In this document: positions 7,139 to 14,586 of the stretch, piece by piece
Layout: each line of letters opens with the position of its first letter
Position numbering within the stretch: the first letter of the stretch is position 1
Assembly (NCBI RefSeq): GCF_017114865.1
Contig: NZ_JADEYH010000042.1
Span: 1-32,605, forward strand
Direction of reading: 5' to 3'
Origin: Streptomyces verrucosisporus
GTDB taxonomy: Bacteria > Actinomycetota > Actinomycetes > Streptomycetales > Streptomycetaceae
Length of the DNA stretch: 32,605 bases
Position numbers and translations under genes: made by a program
Notes under the pieces: generated by a model
The model's input: only the letters and a program-made list of their open reading frames with translations
Database searches by the model: none
Told to the model about the DNA's origin: nothing

Positions 7139-7540
7139 ATCGGCAACCGCGCCGACGGCGAAGGCGCCGATGTCGAGATCTACCGCAAGGCGCTGAGCGG
7201 CACCATCCACGTGGATACGCCGACCGGAGCTCCCGAGGAGCTCCTCGTTCTCCTCGACCGCCTCGGTCTGGAGCGTCAGGAGGTCCGCACGGCCGGGCCG
7301 GTCTACGTCTGGCACACCGTCCCCGCCCGCCTGCCGGAAGCGGAGCGGAAACGGCTCGCCACCCGTGCGATCCCGACCCTGATCGCTGCCGGATACCGGG
7401 TCAACATCACCCCGGAGTTGTTCGACGAGGCCGCCTACCACCAGGCCGTGCACGACCTGCGCACCGTCCAGCCCCGCCTCACAGCCCCACTCCCGGCACC
7501 GTCTCCTGCACCCACAGCGCCGCCGCGCCGCACCCCATGA
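7139..7540 (+). CDS. Hypothetical protein with an apparent ATC start
   Basis: About 133 residues. The frame is open far upstream but has no ATG or GTG between the end of the previous gene and the conserved-looking body. A strong ribosome site, GGAGGA at 7129-7134, lies 4 bases before ATC at 7139 (IGNRADGEGADVEIYRKAL). GTC at 7109 (VTDPTPTEDF) is an alternative with no ribosome site. The protein has a VDTPTGAPEELLVLLDRLGLE segment and a long C-terminal helical region, then an Ala/Pro tail. Third-base bias is normal. Its stop overlaps the ATG of the next small frame. Function unknown; the start is the unusual point. Confidence 0.5.
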   Translation: MGNRADGEGADVEIYRKALSGTIHVDTPTGAPEELLVLLDRLGLERQEVRTAGPVYVWHTVPARLPEAERKRLATRAIPTLIAAGYRVNITPELFDEAAYHQAVHDLRTVQPRLTAPLPAPSPAPTAPPRRTP

Positions 7541-7611
7541 CCCGTACGGGCGGCCCCGGCCAGAACCAGCCCGGACCGTACCGCCTCACCTCTGCCCTGG
7601 AGTTCCCGTAG
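7537..7611 (+). CDS. 24-residue peptide overlapping the preceding stop
   Basis: ATG overlaps the TGA of the upstream gene (ATGA), the usual arrangement for translational coupling, and encodes MTRTGGPGQNQPGPYRLTSA and then LEFP. Nothing recognisable. It may be a genuine small gene or a chance frame. Confidence 0.25.
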   Translation: MTRTGGPGQNQPGPYRLTSALEFP

Positions 7612-7784
7612 CACCCCGCACTCCCCCGACGGCCTCTCTGCTCCGCAAGCCCCGGCTCGCCCTCGCTCTGCTCCGCCGCTACCTGCACGCCCGCGCCACC
7701 GGCAGCCGTGCCCGGAACACCCCGCCCGCCACCGGCCCGTACGGAGCCCTCCACGACGTCCGGCACCGCAGCCCGCACCACTGA
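7608..7784 (+). CDS. Small basic protein without an NTG start
   Basis: An Arg/His-rich frame of about 58 codons (LLRKPRLALALLRRYLHARA, then GPYGALHDVRHRSPHH) runs to TGA 7782-7784. Its amphipathic basic helix and G/C third positions look coding. No ATG, GTG or TTG is in frame; GTA at 7608 overlaps the upstream TAG. It could be a small DNA- or membrane-associated protein, or a decayed gene. Confidence 0.3.
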   Translation, partial: VAPRTPPTASLLRKPRLALALLRRYLHARATGSRARNTPPATGPYGALHDVRHRSPHH

Positions 7785-7838
7785 CCGCCTCCGCCCTCCG
7801 GGCCGCCCGACAACCCACGGAGGACCATAACCGACCCC

Positions 7839-8216
7839 ATGCCCTACGCCGTCACCCTCGCCGAGGACGTCGCCCACCGCCTCGGCCAGTTGGCCGAGTA
7901 CCTCGCCCAGGCCCCGCCGCACCGGTCCGCTCAAGTCCTGGGCAGGGTCCTCGACTGCGACGACGGTGTCCTCGGCCAGGTGACCGCGCTGCTGGCCACC
8001 GGCTCGCACTTCGCCCAACGCCACGCCCGGAGTGGCGCTTTCCCACCCGAGCTCTGGCTCGCCCTGGGGCGTGCCTCGAACGAACTGCACGACATCGGCC
8101 TGGACCTCGACGAGTACCTCGCGGATATCCAGCGCCTCGCCGCGCCTCCGGTCGCCGCGGGTGCCACGGCGGCGAAGCCGGTGGCCTCCGGCGTGGCCGC
8201 CAGGAAACGCCGGTGA
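7839..8216 (+). CDS. Helical hypothetical protein
   Basis: 125 residues from ATG 7839. Nearly all alpha-helical in appearance: VTLAEDVAHRLGQLAEYLAQ, then SAQVLGRVLDCDDGVLGQV, then LALGRASNELHDIGLDLDEYL, ending in a basic AARKRR tail. GGAGG (7819-7823) is 15 bases from this ATG but only 3 from an in-frame ATA at 7827, so the true start is unclear. Its stop overlaps the GTG of the DUF317 gene (GTGA), so the two are probably co-translated. The repeated helices suggest an oligomerising accessory protein. No family recognised. Confidence 0.55.
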   Translation: MPYAVTLAEDVAHRLGQLAEYLAQAPPHRSAQVLGRVLDCDDGVLGQVTALLATGSHFAQRHARSGAFPPELWLALGRASNELHDIGLDLDEYLADIQRLAAPPVAAGATAAKPVASGVAARKRR

Positions 8217-8998
8217 GGGGACGTCAGGCCGACCGGGGATCCGTCGAGCAGGCCCAGCAGTACTACCTGGTCGAGCCACGCCATCTCGCCGGCGGTGGCG
8301 ACGTGCGGCACGTCGGCGAGTTCCTGCGCGCCTCCGGCTGGACGGACAGGTCCAAGAAAGGCGGTCCGCTGGTCTTCGACAGCCCCGACCGCGCGGTCAG
8401 GGTCGGATACGACCCCTTCACCCAGCCGGGTGGCTGGACGATCCGCGGCACCGCCACCCGGCAGCAGGAGGCCTGGTACGCCACCCTCGGCCGGCAAACG
8501 CCGGTGGAGATCGTCGCCGGGTTCACCGACGCCCTCACCCGGCCCCGCTCCGCCCACGCCCCCAACGTATGGGCGCCTCTGCAGGAGCGGAACTGGAAGA
8601 CCGAACGCGGCCGGCACTTCACCGCCATGAGCCCGGACGGCAACGCTTTCGTCCAGTTCCACCAGGCCGGGGCCGGCGAGGCGTTCTGGTGGGTCGGTGC
8701 CCGCACCGAGCACGGCAGGAACTGGGACGCCCACTTCACGTCCGGCACACCGATGCACCTGCTCCAGAGTTTCTCCGCCGCGCTGGCCGACCCGCGGCCG
8801 GTGATGCGTCCGCGCGGGCACGTCCCGCCCAGCGACCGCATCCGCACCACGTCGGTGTCCGTCCTCCCCTCCCAGCTCGGTGCCTGGCAGCAGGCCCGTA
8901 TCACCGCCGCGCACGCCGCCGCCTGGGCCCGCAACTCCTGGGCCTCCAGCAGGCCCCGCCCTCACGCCACCGCCGGTCACGCCCGCGCCCGCCGCTGA
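8213..8998 (+). CDS. DUF317 protein (first of three)
   Basis: 261 residues. It carries the DUF317 pattern, an actinomycete-specific domain of unknown function usually found near transfer genes: YYLVEPRHLAGGGDVRHV with GWT(D), then the second copy with HFTAMSPDGNAFVQF and HFTSGTPMHLLQSFSAALADP. Trp and Gly positions (GGWTIRGTA, FWWVGARTEHGRNWDAHF) repeat in the two halves, so the protein probably has two related domains. The C-terminus is Arg- and His-rich and may contact nucleic acid. The GTG start overlaps the previous stop by GTGA. No enzymatic motif is visible. Confidence 0.75.
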   Translation: MRGRQADRGSVEQAQQYYLVEPRHLAGGGDVRHVGEFLRASGWTDRSKKGGPLVFDSPDRAVRVGYDPFTQPGGWTIRGTATRQQEAWYATLGRQTPVEIVAGFTDALTRPRSAHAPNVWAPLQERNWKTERGRHFTAMSPDGNAFVQFHQAGAGEAFWWVGARTEHGRNWDAHFTSGTPMHLLQSFSAALADPRPVMRPRGHVPPSDRIRTTSVSVLPSQLGAWQQARITAAHAAAWARNSWASSRPRPHATAGHARARR

Positions 8999-9027
8999 CC
9001 CCGGTGCCCGTCCCTCCGAGGAGTCCT

Positions 9028-9375
9028 GTGTCCACACCGACCCCGGACGATCTCCGTATCGTCACCGAGACCCTGTCCCGGCTCACCGAGTATCTGCGCG
9101 ACGCCCCCGAGCCCGGCGAGGCGCTCACCCTTGTCGAACCACTGCTGGACGAGTACACCGGCATTCCCGTCCAGCTCGGCGACGCCTTGCGCGCCCTCGC
9201 CCGGACCGTGCTCGACCACCCTGGCACCCCGCGCACTCCCGACCTGCACACCCTGGTCGCGGAGCTGCGCACCGCCGCGTGGGAGCAGACCGACCAGCAC
9301 GACCTGCACTACACCCTCGACGACCTGCACCTCCTCCTCACAGGCGTATCACCGGGCACGTCGGAGGGCCGCTGA
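9028..9375 (+). CDS. Small acidic helical protein between two DUF317 genes
   Basis: 115 residues from GTG 9028, with GAGGAG 4-9 bases upstream. Sequence is acidic and helical (DDLRIVTETLSRLTEYLRDA, then EALTLVEPLLDEYTGIPVQL, then LHYTLDDLHLLLTGV). It resembles the helical protein at 7839 in size and pattern, although its charge is opposite at the end. The stop (TGA 9373-9375) overlaps the ATG of the second DUF317 gene by one base, so the pair helical protein plus DUF317 protein occurs twice in a row in this island. A pairing partner for DUF317 is a reasonable guess; function unknown. Confidence 0.6.
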   Translation: MSTPTPDDLRIVTETLSRLTEYLRDAPEPGEALTLVEPLLDEYTGIPVQLGDALRALARTVLDHPGTPRTPDLHTLVAELRTAAWEQTDQHDLHYTLDDLHLLLTGVSPGTSEGR

Positions 9376-10196
9376 TGCCGGTGAGCGAGCGGCAGCTCGC
9401 CGCGTTCGCCGACACACACGCCCGGCGGATTCCCTTCGACACCGCCCCGCGCCATCTCGCCGGGCCCGGCGACGCCCGCCACGTCACCCACGGCCTGGCC
9501 GCGGCCGGATGGACCCCCACCTCCGACCCGCTGAGCCCGCAGATCGTCCTGCGCAGCCCCGACCATCGGCACAGCCTGCAGTTCGATCCGCAGTCCACCA
9601 CCTCCGCCTGGTGGCGGCTGCGAGCCGAGGCCACCGACACCGAGCCGGGCTGGTACGCCGAGTTCGGCGAGCTCGTTCCCGCCGAAGTTCTCAGCGGTCT
9701 CACCGATGCCCTCATCGCCCCGCCGCCGCGCGAACAGTCGTGCCCCTGGCGGGTGCTGTCCTCGGCGGGCTGGCTGTTCGACGCGCCGGACGCGGCCCAC
9801 TCGCCGGACGCCCTGTGCCACATCGAGCTGCGCCAAGTCGACCACCACGACACGCCGTCCTGGCACATCGAAACCCGTCGGCACGACCACGGCACCCCGG
9901 CAGGTCCCCGGATCTGGCACGCCTGGTTCGACAGCCGTACCCCCTCCCACCTGGTGACCGCCTTCACCGCCTCACTCGCCGACGAAGCCCCGCTCCAGCG
10001 CGGCATGTACGACCGCATCGCCCATCACAGCGTCGTACAGCGGCCGAGTCCACTCACCTCGCAGCAGGTCGTCGAAGCGCACACCGCCCGGCTCGACGCC
10101 ATCCGCCGGATGACCCGCACCATCCACCGGCCGCGGTCGAGAGCGGCGGCCGTCCCGGCGAAGGCCACCACCGCCCAACCGACCGCGCGCCGCTGA
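9375..10196 (+). CDS. DUF317 protein (second of three)
   Basis: 273 residues; the ATG overlaps the upstream stop (TGATG). DUF317-type sequence starts at APRHLAGPGDARHVTHGLAAAGW, continues with a strand-rich part (IVLRSPDHRHSLQFDPQS, WWRLRAEATDTEPGWYAEFG), and repeats as IWHAWFDSRTPSHLVTAFTASL. These are the same landmarks (PRHLAGxGD, HxxFxSxTPxHLxxxF) as in the first copy, so both are paralogues. The C-terminal ~60 residues are basic and helical, with TRTIHRPRSRAAA. Role unknown, probably linked to the transfer machinery because of its position immediately before the coupling ATPase module. Confidence 0.75.
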   Translation: MPVSERQLAAFADTHARRIPFDTAPRHLAGPGDARHVTHGLAAAGWTPTSDPLSPQIVLRSPDHRHSLQFDPQSTTSAWWRLRAEATDTEPGWYAEFGELVPAEVLSGLTDALIAPPPREQSCPWRVLSSAGWLFDAPDAAHSPDALCHIELRQVDHHDTPSWHIETRRHDHGTPAGPRIWHAWFDSRTPSHLVTAFTASLADEAPLQRGMYDRIAHHSVVQRPSPLTSQQVVEAHTARLDAIRRMTRTIHRPRSRAAAVPAKATTAQPTARR

Positions 10197-10217
10197 TCCC
10201 GACAGGAGACCTCCGCC

Positions 10218-10790
10218 ATCTCCCTCGCCCCCACCTCCTACCGCGAGTTCCTGAGCCATCTCGACGGCTTCCTCCGCGACGGCAAGGAGATCCTCGACGC
10301 CTGGGACGCGTACTCCGACGAGCACACCGACCTCGACGGCCAGCCCCACGACGACCACGCCTACGGGCTGCGCGCGAGCCGACGCGACGCCGACACCTCC
10401 GCCGCGTTCGAAACCGTCCGCGCCGGTGCCCGCCATCTGCTGGCCACGGCCGAGACGCAACTCGGCCGACTGCCCACCGACGCGGTGCAACACCGCTGGG
10501 GATACCAGCTGAGCGTTCTGCGCGGTGCGCTCGACCAGCTCGACGCCCTGCACGCCCAGTGGCTGCGGACCCGCGACGGCCTCCCCGCCGACGCACGGCC
10601 CGGCACCCCGGTGTTCGACGACGCACTCGCCGAGCACCACGCCGAATGCTGGAGCCACCTCGACGACTGGGCCACCCACGGCCAGGCCATCCGCGACATC
10701 CACGCGGCCGCCCGGTGCGCCCCTTCGCCCGTGACTTCACCCCCGACCGCGACCACAGCCCTCTCGACCGGTCCGAGCCGCACCCGCTGA
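10218..10790 (+). CDS. Helical hypothetical protein with ATC as the only plausible start
   Basis: About 190 residues. The frame opens after a stop at 10194-10196, and the first credible initiator is ATC at 10218, 9 bases after AGGAG (10204-10208). No ATG or GTG occurs until GTG 10485, which would lose half of a clearly coding region. The protein is acidic and helical: SYREFLSHLDGFLRDGKEIL, FETVRAGARHLLATAETQLG, LSVLRGALDQLDALHAQWLR, ending in an Ala/Pro/Thr tail. It lies between DUF317 and the coupling ATPase, and may be an accessory subunit. Whether AUC is really used, or the gene has lost its start by a point change, cannot be told from sequence. Confidence 0.55.
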   Translation: MSLAPTSYREFLSHLDGFLRDGKEILDAWDAYSDEHTDLDGQPHDDHAYGLRASRRDADTSAAFETVRAGARHLLATAETQLGRLPTDAVQHRWGYQLSVLRGALDQLDALHAQWLRTRDGLPADARPGTPVFDDALAEHHAECWSHLDDWATHGQAIRDIHAAARCAPSPVTSPPTATTALSTGPSRTR

Positions 10791-10832
10791 CCGGCTCCGT
10801 CCTCGCTCCTTCGCCCGGAAGCGCACCGCCTT

Positions 10833-12623
10833 TTGCCTTCTCCCAGCAGCTCATCCAGCGACGGCTACGACATCGCCTTCCGCCTCCTCCTCGGCGTGCT
10901 CGCCGTCGTCGTCCCCCTGTCCCACCTGGCCTGGCTCTCCGGCAACGTCACCGCCTGGGCCACCGGCCACCCCTGGGCCGGCTACGAGCCCACCACCGCC
11001 CTGCTCCACCCCGACCACCTCTGGCCCCAGGCCGGGGAAACCTCCCTGCTGATCGGTGCCCGCATCGTCCCCGTCGCCGTGCTGCTCGCCCTCGCCGCGG
11101 TGGCCGCCGCCGTGTGGTCGCGCCACAAGAGCCGGGGCGGTGGACGGCGGAAGAAGATCCCCGGGATGGCCACGCCGAGGGACCTCCAGCCCCTGATGGC
11201 CCAGGCGCTCACTGCCAAGGCCCGCTCCCTGCGGCCGAGCCTGAAGGCCGCCAAGCGCGTCGACCCCAGGGACACCGGCATCCTGCTGGGCAACCTGCAA
11301 CGGAGCCGGCACGAGGTCCGCATGGGATACGAGGATGTCGCGGTCGCGATCATGGCCCCGCGCTCCGGCAAGACCACCGGCCTGGCCGTCCCCGCGATCC
11401 TCAACGCCCCCGGCCCGGTCCTGCTCACCTCGAACAAGGCCGCGGGCGACGCCTACACCGCCACCCTGGAGGCCCGCGCGGAGGCGGGCCGGGTGTGGTC
11501 CATGGACCCCCAGCAGATCGCGCACGCCGCCCGCCGGATGTGGTGGAACCCCCTCGCCGACGCCACGACCCTGGACGGCGCCGGCCGGCTGGCGGGGCAC
11601 TTCCTCGCCGCGAGCGTGGACGCGAGCCAGCAGGGCGACTTCTGGTCCAAGGCCGGATCCAACATCCTCTCCCAGCTCTTCCTCGCCGCCGCGCTGGACC
11701 AGCGGCCGATCACGGACGTGATGCAGTGGCTGGCCTTCCCCGCCGACCGCACCCCGCTGGACATCCTGCGCGACCACGGCTTCGCGGCCGTCGCCGCCCA
11801 GCTCAAGGGCACCGTCGAAGGACCGCCCGAGACCCGGGACGGCATCTACGAGACCGCCCGCCAGTACGCCGCCGCCCTCCTCAACAGCGAGATCGCCGCC
11901 TGGGTCACCCCGCAAAGAGACGTCCCTGAGTTCCGGCCGGCCGACTTCATCACCTCCGCCGACACCCTCTACCTGCTGTCCAAGGACGGCGGCGGCGGAG
12001 CGAGCGCGCTGATCGCCGCGTGCGCGGACTCCGTGATGCGGGCCGCGACCGCCCAGGCCGAGCGCGTCGGCGGACGCCTGGACCCGCCGATGCTGGCGAT
12101 CCTGGACGAGGCCGCCAACGTCTGCAAGATCAGCGACCTGCCCGACCTGTACTCCCACCTCGGCAGCCGCGGCATCATCCCGATCACCATCCTGCAGTCC
12201 TACCGCCAGGGCCAGAAGGTCTGGGGCGACGCCGGAATGGACGCGCTGTGGTCCGCCAGCACCATCAAGGTCATCGGCTCCGGCATCGACGACCCGGACT
12301 TCGCCGACAAGCTCTCCCGCCTCATCGGCGACCACGACGTCCCGACCACCTCCACCTCCCGCTCCGAGTCCGGCAGGTCGACCTCCGTCTCGATGCGGCA
12401 GGAGCGGATCCTGCCCGCCGACGCGATCCGCGCCCTGCCCAAGGGCACCGCGCTGTGCTTCGCCACCGGCCTGCGCGCCGCCATGCTCGACCTGCGCCCC
12501 TGGTACGCCGAACCCGGCGCCGACAAGCTGGCCGCCGCCTCCGCCCGCGCCTCACAGGCCATCACCACCCGCGCGGTCGCCAAGACCACCCCACGCCAGG
12601 ACGGCCACGGGCCCACGGAGTGA
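10833..12623 (+). CDS. VirD4/TraG-type coupling ATPase
   Basis: 596 residues from TTG 10833, the only NTG before the first membrane helix; a weak GGAAG lies about 11 bases upstream. Two hydrophobic segments (about 14-36 and 72-95) anchor it in the membrane, followed by a basic stretch (RGGGRRKK). The cytoplasmic ATPase has Walker A APRSGKTT (175-182) and Walker B LAILDEA (421-427), with ILQSYRQGQKVWG downstream matching the TraG/TraD family. Such proteins couple relaxase-bound DNA to a secretion channel during conjugation. No channel genes or intact relaxase are seen in this window, so it may work with partners elsewhere or be idle. Its stop overlaps a GTG for a 16-residue frame (12620-12670) of doubtful meaning. 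Confidence 0.85.
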   Translation: MPSPSSSSSDGYDIAFRLLLGVLAVVVPLSHLAWLSGNVTAWATGHPWAGYEPTTALLHPDHLWPQAGETSLLIGARIVPVAVLLALAAVAAAVWSRHKSRGGGRRKKIPGMATPRDLQPLMAQALTAKARSLRPSLKAAKRVDPRDTGILLGNLQRSRHEVRMGYEDVAVAIMAPRSGKTTGLAVPAILNAPGPVLLTSNKAAGDAYTATLEARAEAGRVWSMDPQQIAHAARRMWWNPLADATTLDGAGRLAGHFLAASVDASQQGDFWSKAGSNILSQLFLAAALDQRPITDVMQWLAFPADRTPLDILRDHGFAAVAAQLKGTVEGPPETRDGIYETARQYAAALLNSEIAAWVTPQRDVPEFRPADFITSADTLYLLSKDGGGGASALIAACADSVMRAATAQAERVGGRLDPPMLAILDEAANVCKISDLPDLYSHLGSRGIIPITILQSYRQGQKVWGDAGMDALWSASTIKVIGSGIDDPDFADKLSRLIGDHDVPTTSTSRSESGRSTSVSMRQERILPADAIRALPKGTALCFATGLRAAMLDLRPWYAEPGADKLAAASARASQAITTRAVAKTTPRQDGHGPTE

Positions 12624-12787
12624 AGAAGCCCGAATCGCAGGGCGCACCCGCTCGGCCATCCACCTCCTGAGGCTCCTCCTTCCGACGCCATACCTGCCGA
12701 GCGCACTCACGTCTCCGCAGTCGGCGCAGGCCCGCCCGCCGAAGAGGCGCCGTACCCACCCGCCCCCTACCCACCGGAGCCCCCACC

Positions 12788-13621
12788 ATCGCCGTACGCC
12801 GGATCGACCTGCCCGTACAGATCGACCATCTACGCAAGCTCGGCGCCGACTTCGCCGCCCTGCATACCGCCGTCACCACCCTGGACGTCCGGCCGGGCAG
12901 CGAGATGCTGCAACAGCTCGGCCCCAAGATCCTCGCCATCCACGAACTGGTCGGCCGCGCCCTGGTGCGCCTGTCCGTACTCGACGGCAGCCAGTACACG
13001 GCCGTGCCCGGCAGTCGCTCCTCTCTGGAGACGCTCGGCGAGGTCGTCACCTCCGCCTCACTCGCCGCCTCGCAGCTGGCGAGAGCGGTGGCCGACAATC
13101 CGCTCGAAGCCGCAGTCCACACCGGGAGCCAGCCGATCGACGACGCTGCCGTGCGCCAGGCCCGGCACGCCGAGGCAGAGCCCCTCCTGACCGAGAGCCT
13201 GGCCGCAGCTGCCCACCACCTCGACCTGTGCGCGACCTGCTGCCAGTACACCGCCTCCGGCATCGCCCGTGATTTGAGGGACCATCCGGAACACCGTCCA
13301 CCGCTGCCGCGGCTGACCGACGCCCAGTACACGGCGCTAGCCACCATCGCCCAAGGCGGCGCCCGCCGCTACGAGCACCGAAACGGAAGCAGAAGCATCA
13401 GAGCCGGCGACGGCGGTGGCATCCACGCCACGCCCTTCGCCGTGCTGGAGAAGCACCGGCTTGTCCGGGTCGACACGCAACCCGCCCCTATCGCCGGCCA
13501 GGACATCACGGTCACGGCCGCCGGGAAGCTGGTGCTGGATGTCCAGCGGCCCGGATCGAAGCCCGCAGCCTCACCAGACAGGTCGCCGGCGCCCGGCTGG
13601 CCGGGCGGGAGGCGCCGATGA
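12788..13621 (+). CDS. Hypothetical protein with apparent ATC start and winged-helix-like C-terminus
   Basis: About 277 residues. GGAG lies 9 bases before ATC at 12788, which begins IAVRRIDLPVQIDHLRKLG. The first in-frame ATG (12905) would cut into a continuous helical region, so the upstream start is preferred. The N-terminal two thirds are helical (ILAIHELVGRALVRLSVLDG, LLTESLAAAAHHLDLC) with a CATCC cluster. The last ~80 residues (LTDAQYTALATIAQGGARRY, then GGIHATPFAVLEKHRLVRVD and ITVTAAGKLVLD) look like a winged helix that may bind DNA. Its stop overlaps the ATG of the TrpA-like gene (CGATGA), indicating co-translation. Family not known. Confidence 0.55.
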   Translation: MAVRRIDLPVQIDHLRKLGADFAALHTAVTTLDVRPGSEMLQQLGPKILAIHELVGRALVRLSVLDGSQYTAVPGSRSSLETLGEVVTSASLAASQLARAVADNPLEAAVHTGSQPIDDAAVRQARHAEAEPLLTESLAAAAHHLDLCATCCQYTASGIARDLRDHPEHRPPLPRLTDAQYTALATIAQGGARRYEHRNGSRSIRAGDGGGIHATPFAVLEKHRLVRVDTQPAPIAGQDITVTAAGKLVLDVQRPGSKPAASPDRSPAPGWPGGRRR

Positions 13622-14541
13622 ACGGCTTCCGCCCCGGCAACGCCGCCCTCACCTCCCCCGGCTTCCCCCGGGACCGGGCCTCCGCCTCCGCCCCGCATCC
13701 ACCGGCCGAGGCCAGCGCTGACACCTCGCACCGGTGCCACCGCCCCATGCGAACGCTCGTCCCGGAACCGGCCCAGGCGCTCCGGGAAACTCTCACCCAA
13801 CCGCGTTGCTCGCTGGGCGTGTTCGTGCCCGCCGGGATGCACGCGCCGACCGTGGAGCGCCGCGTGCTCAACCACCTGGCCGCAGCGGGCGCCGATCTGT
13901 TCGAGATCGGCCTGCCCCACCGCACGCCGCATCTGGACGGCCCCGCCATCCGGTCCGCCTACCACCGTGCCCTGCGCACCGGGAACGCGCTCGACCGTAC
14001 GGTGCGTACGGTCGAGCACGCCGCCCGCCGGGCGCCGACCGTCGTCATGACCTACTGGGAGCCCGTCACCCGGTACGGTCCCGAGCGCCTGGCGCGTCTC
14101 CTCGCCGACGCGGGCGCAGCGGGCGTGATGGTCGTCGACCTCCCCGACGCCGCGGCCGGCTCCTGGCATCAGATCGCCACCGCCGCTTCCCTCACCACCC
14201 CTCGTCTGGCACCCCGCACCACCACCGCCCCGCAGCTCGACGCGATCAGCGCGACCGCTTCCGGGTGGCTCTACGCACCCGCCAGCGCCGCCCCGACCGG
14301 ATACCGAGGCCCCCTCGACCTCGATGCCCTGTCCGCCGCCGTACGGCGCCTGCGCACGACCAGCCCGCTCCCGGTCGTCTCCGGGATCGGCATCCCCACC
14401 CCGGACCTCGCCGCCGCCGTCGCGCCGCTGGTCGACGCCGTCGTGATCGGCACCCCCGTCGTCCGCGCCCTCGACCACGGCCCCGAGGAGGCGGGCGGCC
14501 TCGTCGCCGCCTTCGCTCACGCGCTCAACGCGCGGAACTGA
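13618..14541 (+). CDS. Orphan TrpA-like protein (tryptophan synthase alpha fold)
   Basis: 307 residues. After a ~60-residue extension unlike TrpA, the sequence follows the alpha-subunit TIM barrel: LGVFVPAGMHAPTVERRVLNH, then the catalytic pair Glu96 (DLFEIGLP) and Asp107 (HLDGPAIRSAYHRAL), spaced 11 apart as Glu49 and Asp60 are in the enteric enzyme. Then PTVVMTYWEPVTRYGPERLA, GVMVVDLPD, GWLYAPASAAPTGYRG, and phosphate-site residues PVVSGIGIPTPDLAA and DAVVIGTPVV. Known members cleave indole-3-glycerol phosphate. There is no beta subunit or other trp gene nearby, so a role in tryptophan synthesis is doubtful; a derived aldolase or lyase function in the island is possible. ATG 13618 overlaps the upstream stop; ATG 13747 is an alternative that would remove the extension. 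Confidence 0.75.
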   Translation: MNGFRPGNAALTSPGFPRDRASASAPHPPAEASADTSHRCHRPMRTLVPEPAQALRETLTQPRCSLGVFVPAGMHAPTVERRVLNHLAAAGADLFEIGLPHRTPHLDGPAIRSAYHRALRTGNALDRTVRTVEHAARRAPTVVMTYWEPVTRYGPERLARLLADAGAAGVMVVDLPDAAAGSWHQIATAASLTTPRLAPRTTTAPQLDAISATASGWLYAPASAAPTGYRGPLDLDALSAAVRRLRTTSPLPVVSGIGIPTPDLAAAVAPLVDAVVIGTPVVRALDHGPEEAGGLVAAFAHALNARN

Positions 14542-14586
14542 GCGGGCCGGTCGGCCTCCCTCCCCATCTCACCGTCAGGAATCGCC

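Noticed and set aside
9131..11929. A 932-codon plus-strand frame, very Arg- and Pro-rich
   Set aside because: It overlaps DUF317 and coupling-ATPase genes in another frame and has the composition of a GC-rich shadow frame.
10851..12335. A 494-codon minus-strand frame opposite the coupling ATPase
   Set aside because: Antisense shadow; Gly/Val/Asp-rich without domain pattern, whereas the plus strand has Walker A and B motifs.
12620..12670. 16-residue frame overlapping the coupling ATPase stop
   Set aside because: Too short to support; the GTGA overlap is the only evidence.
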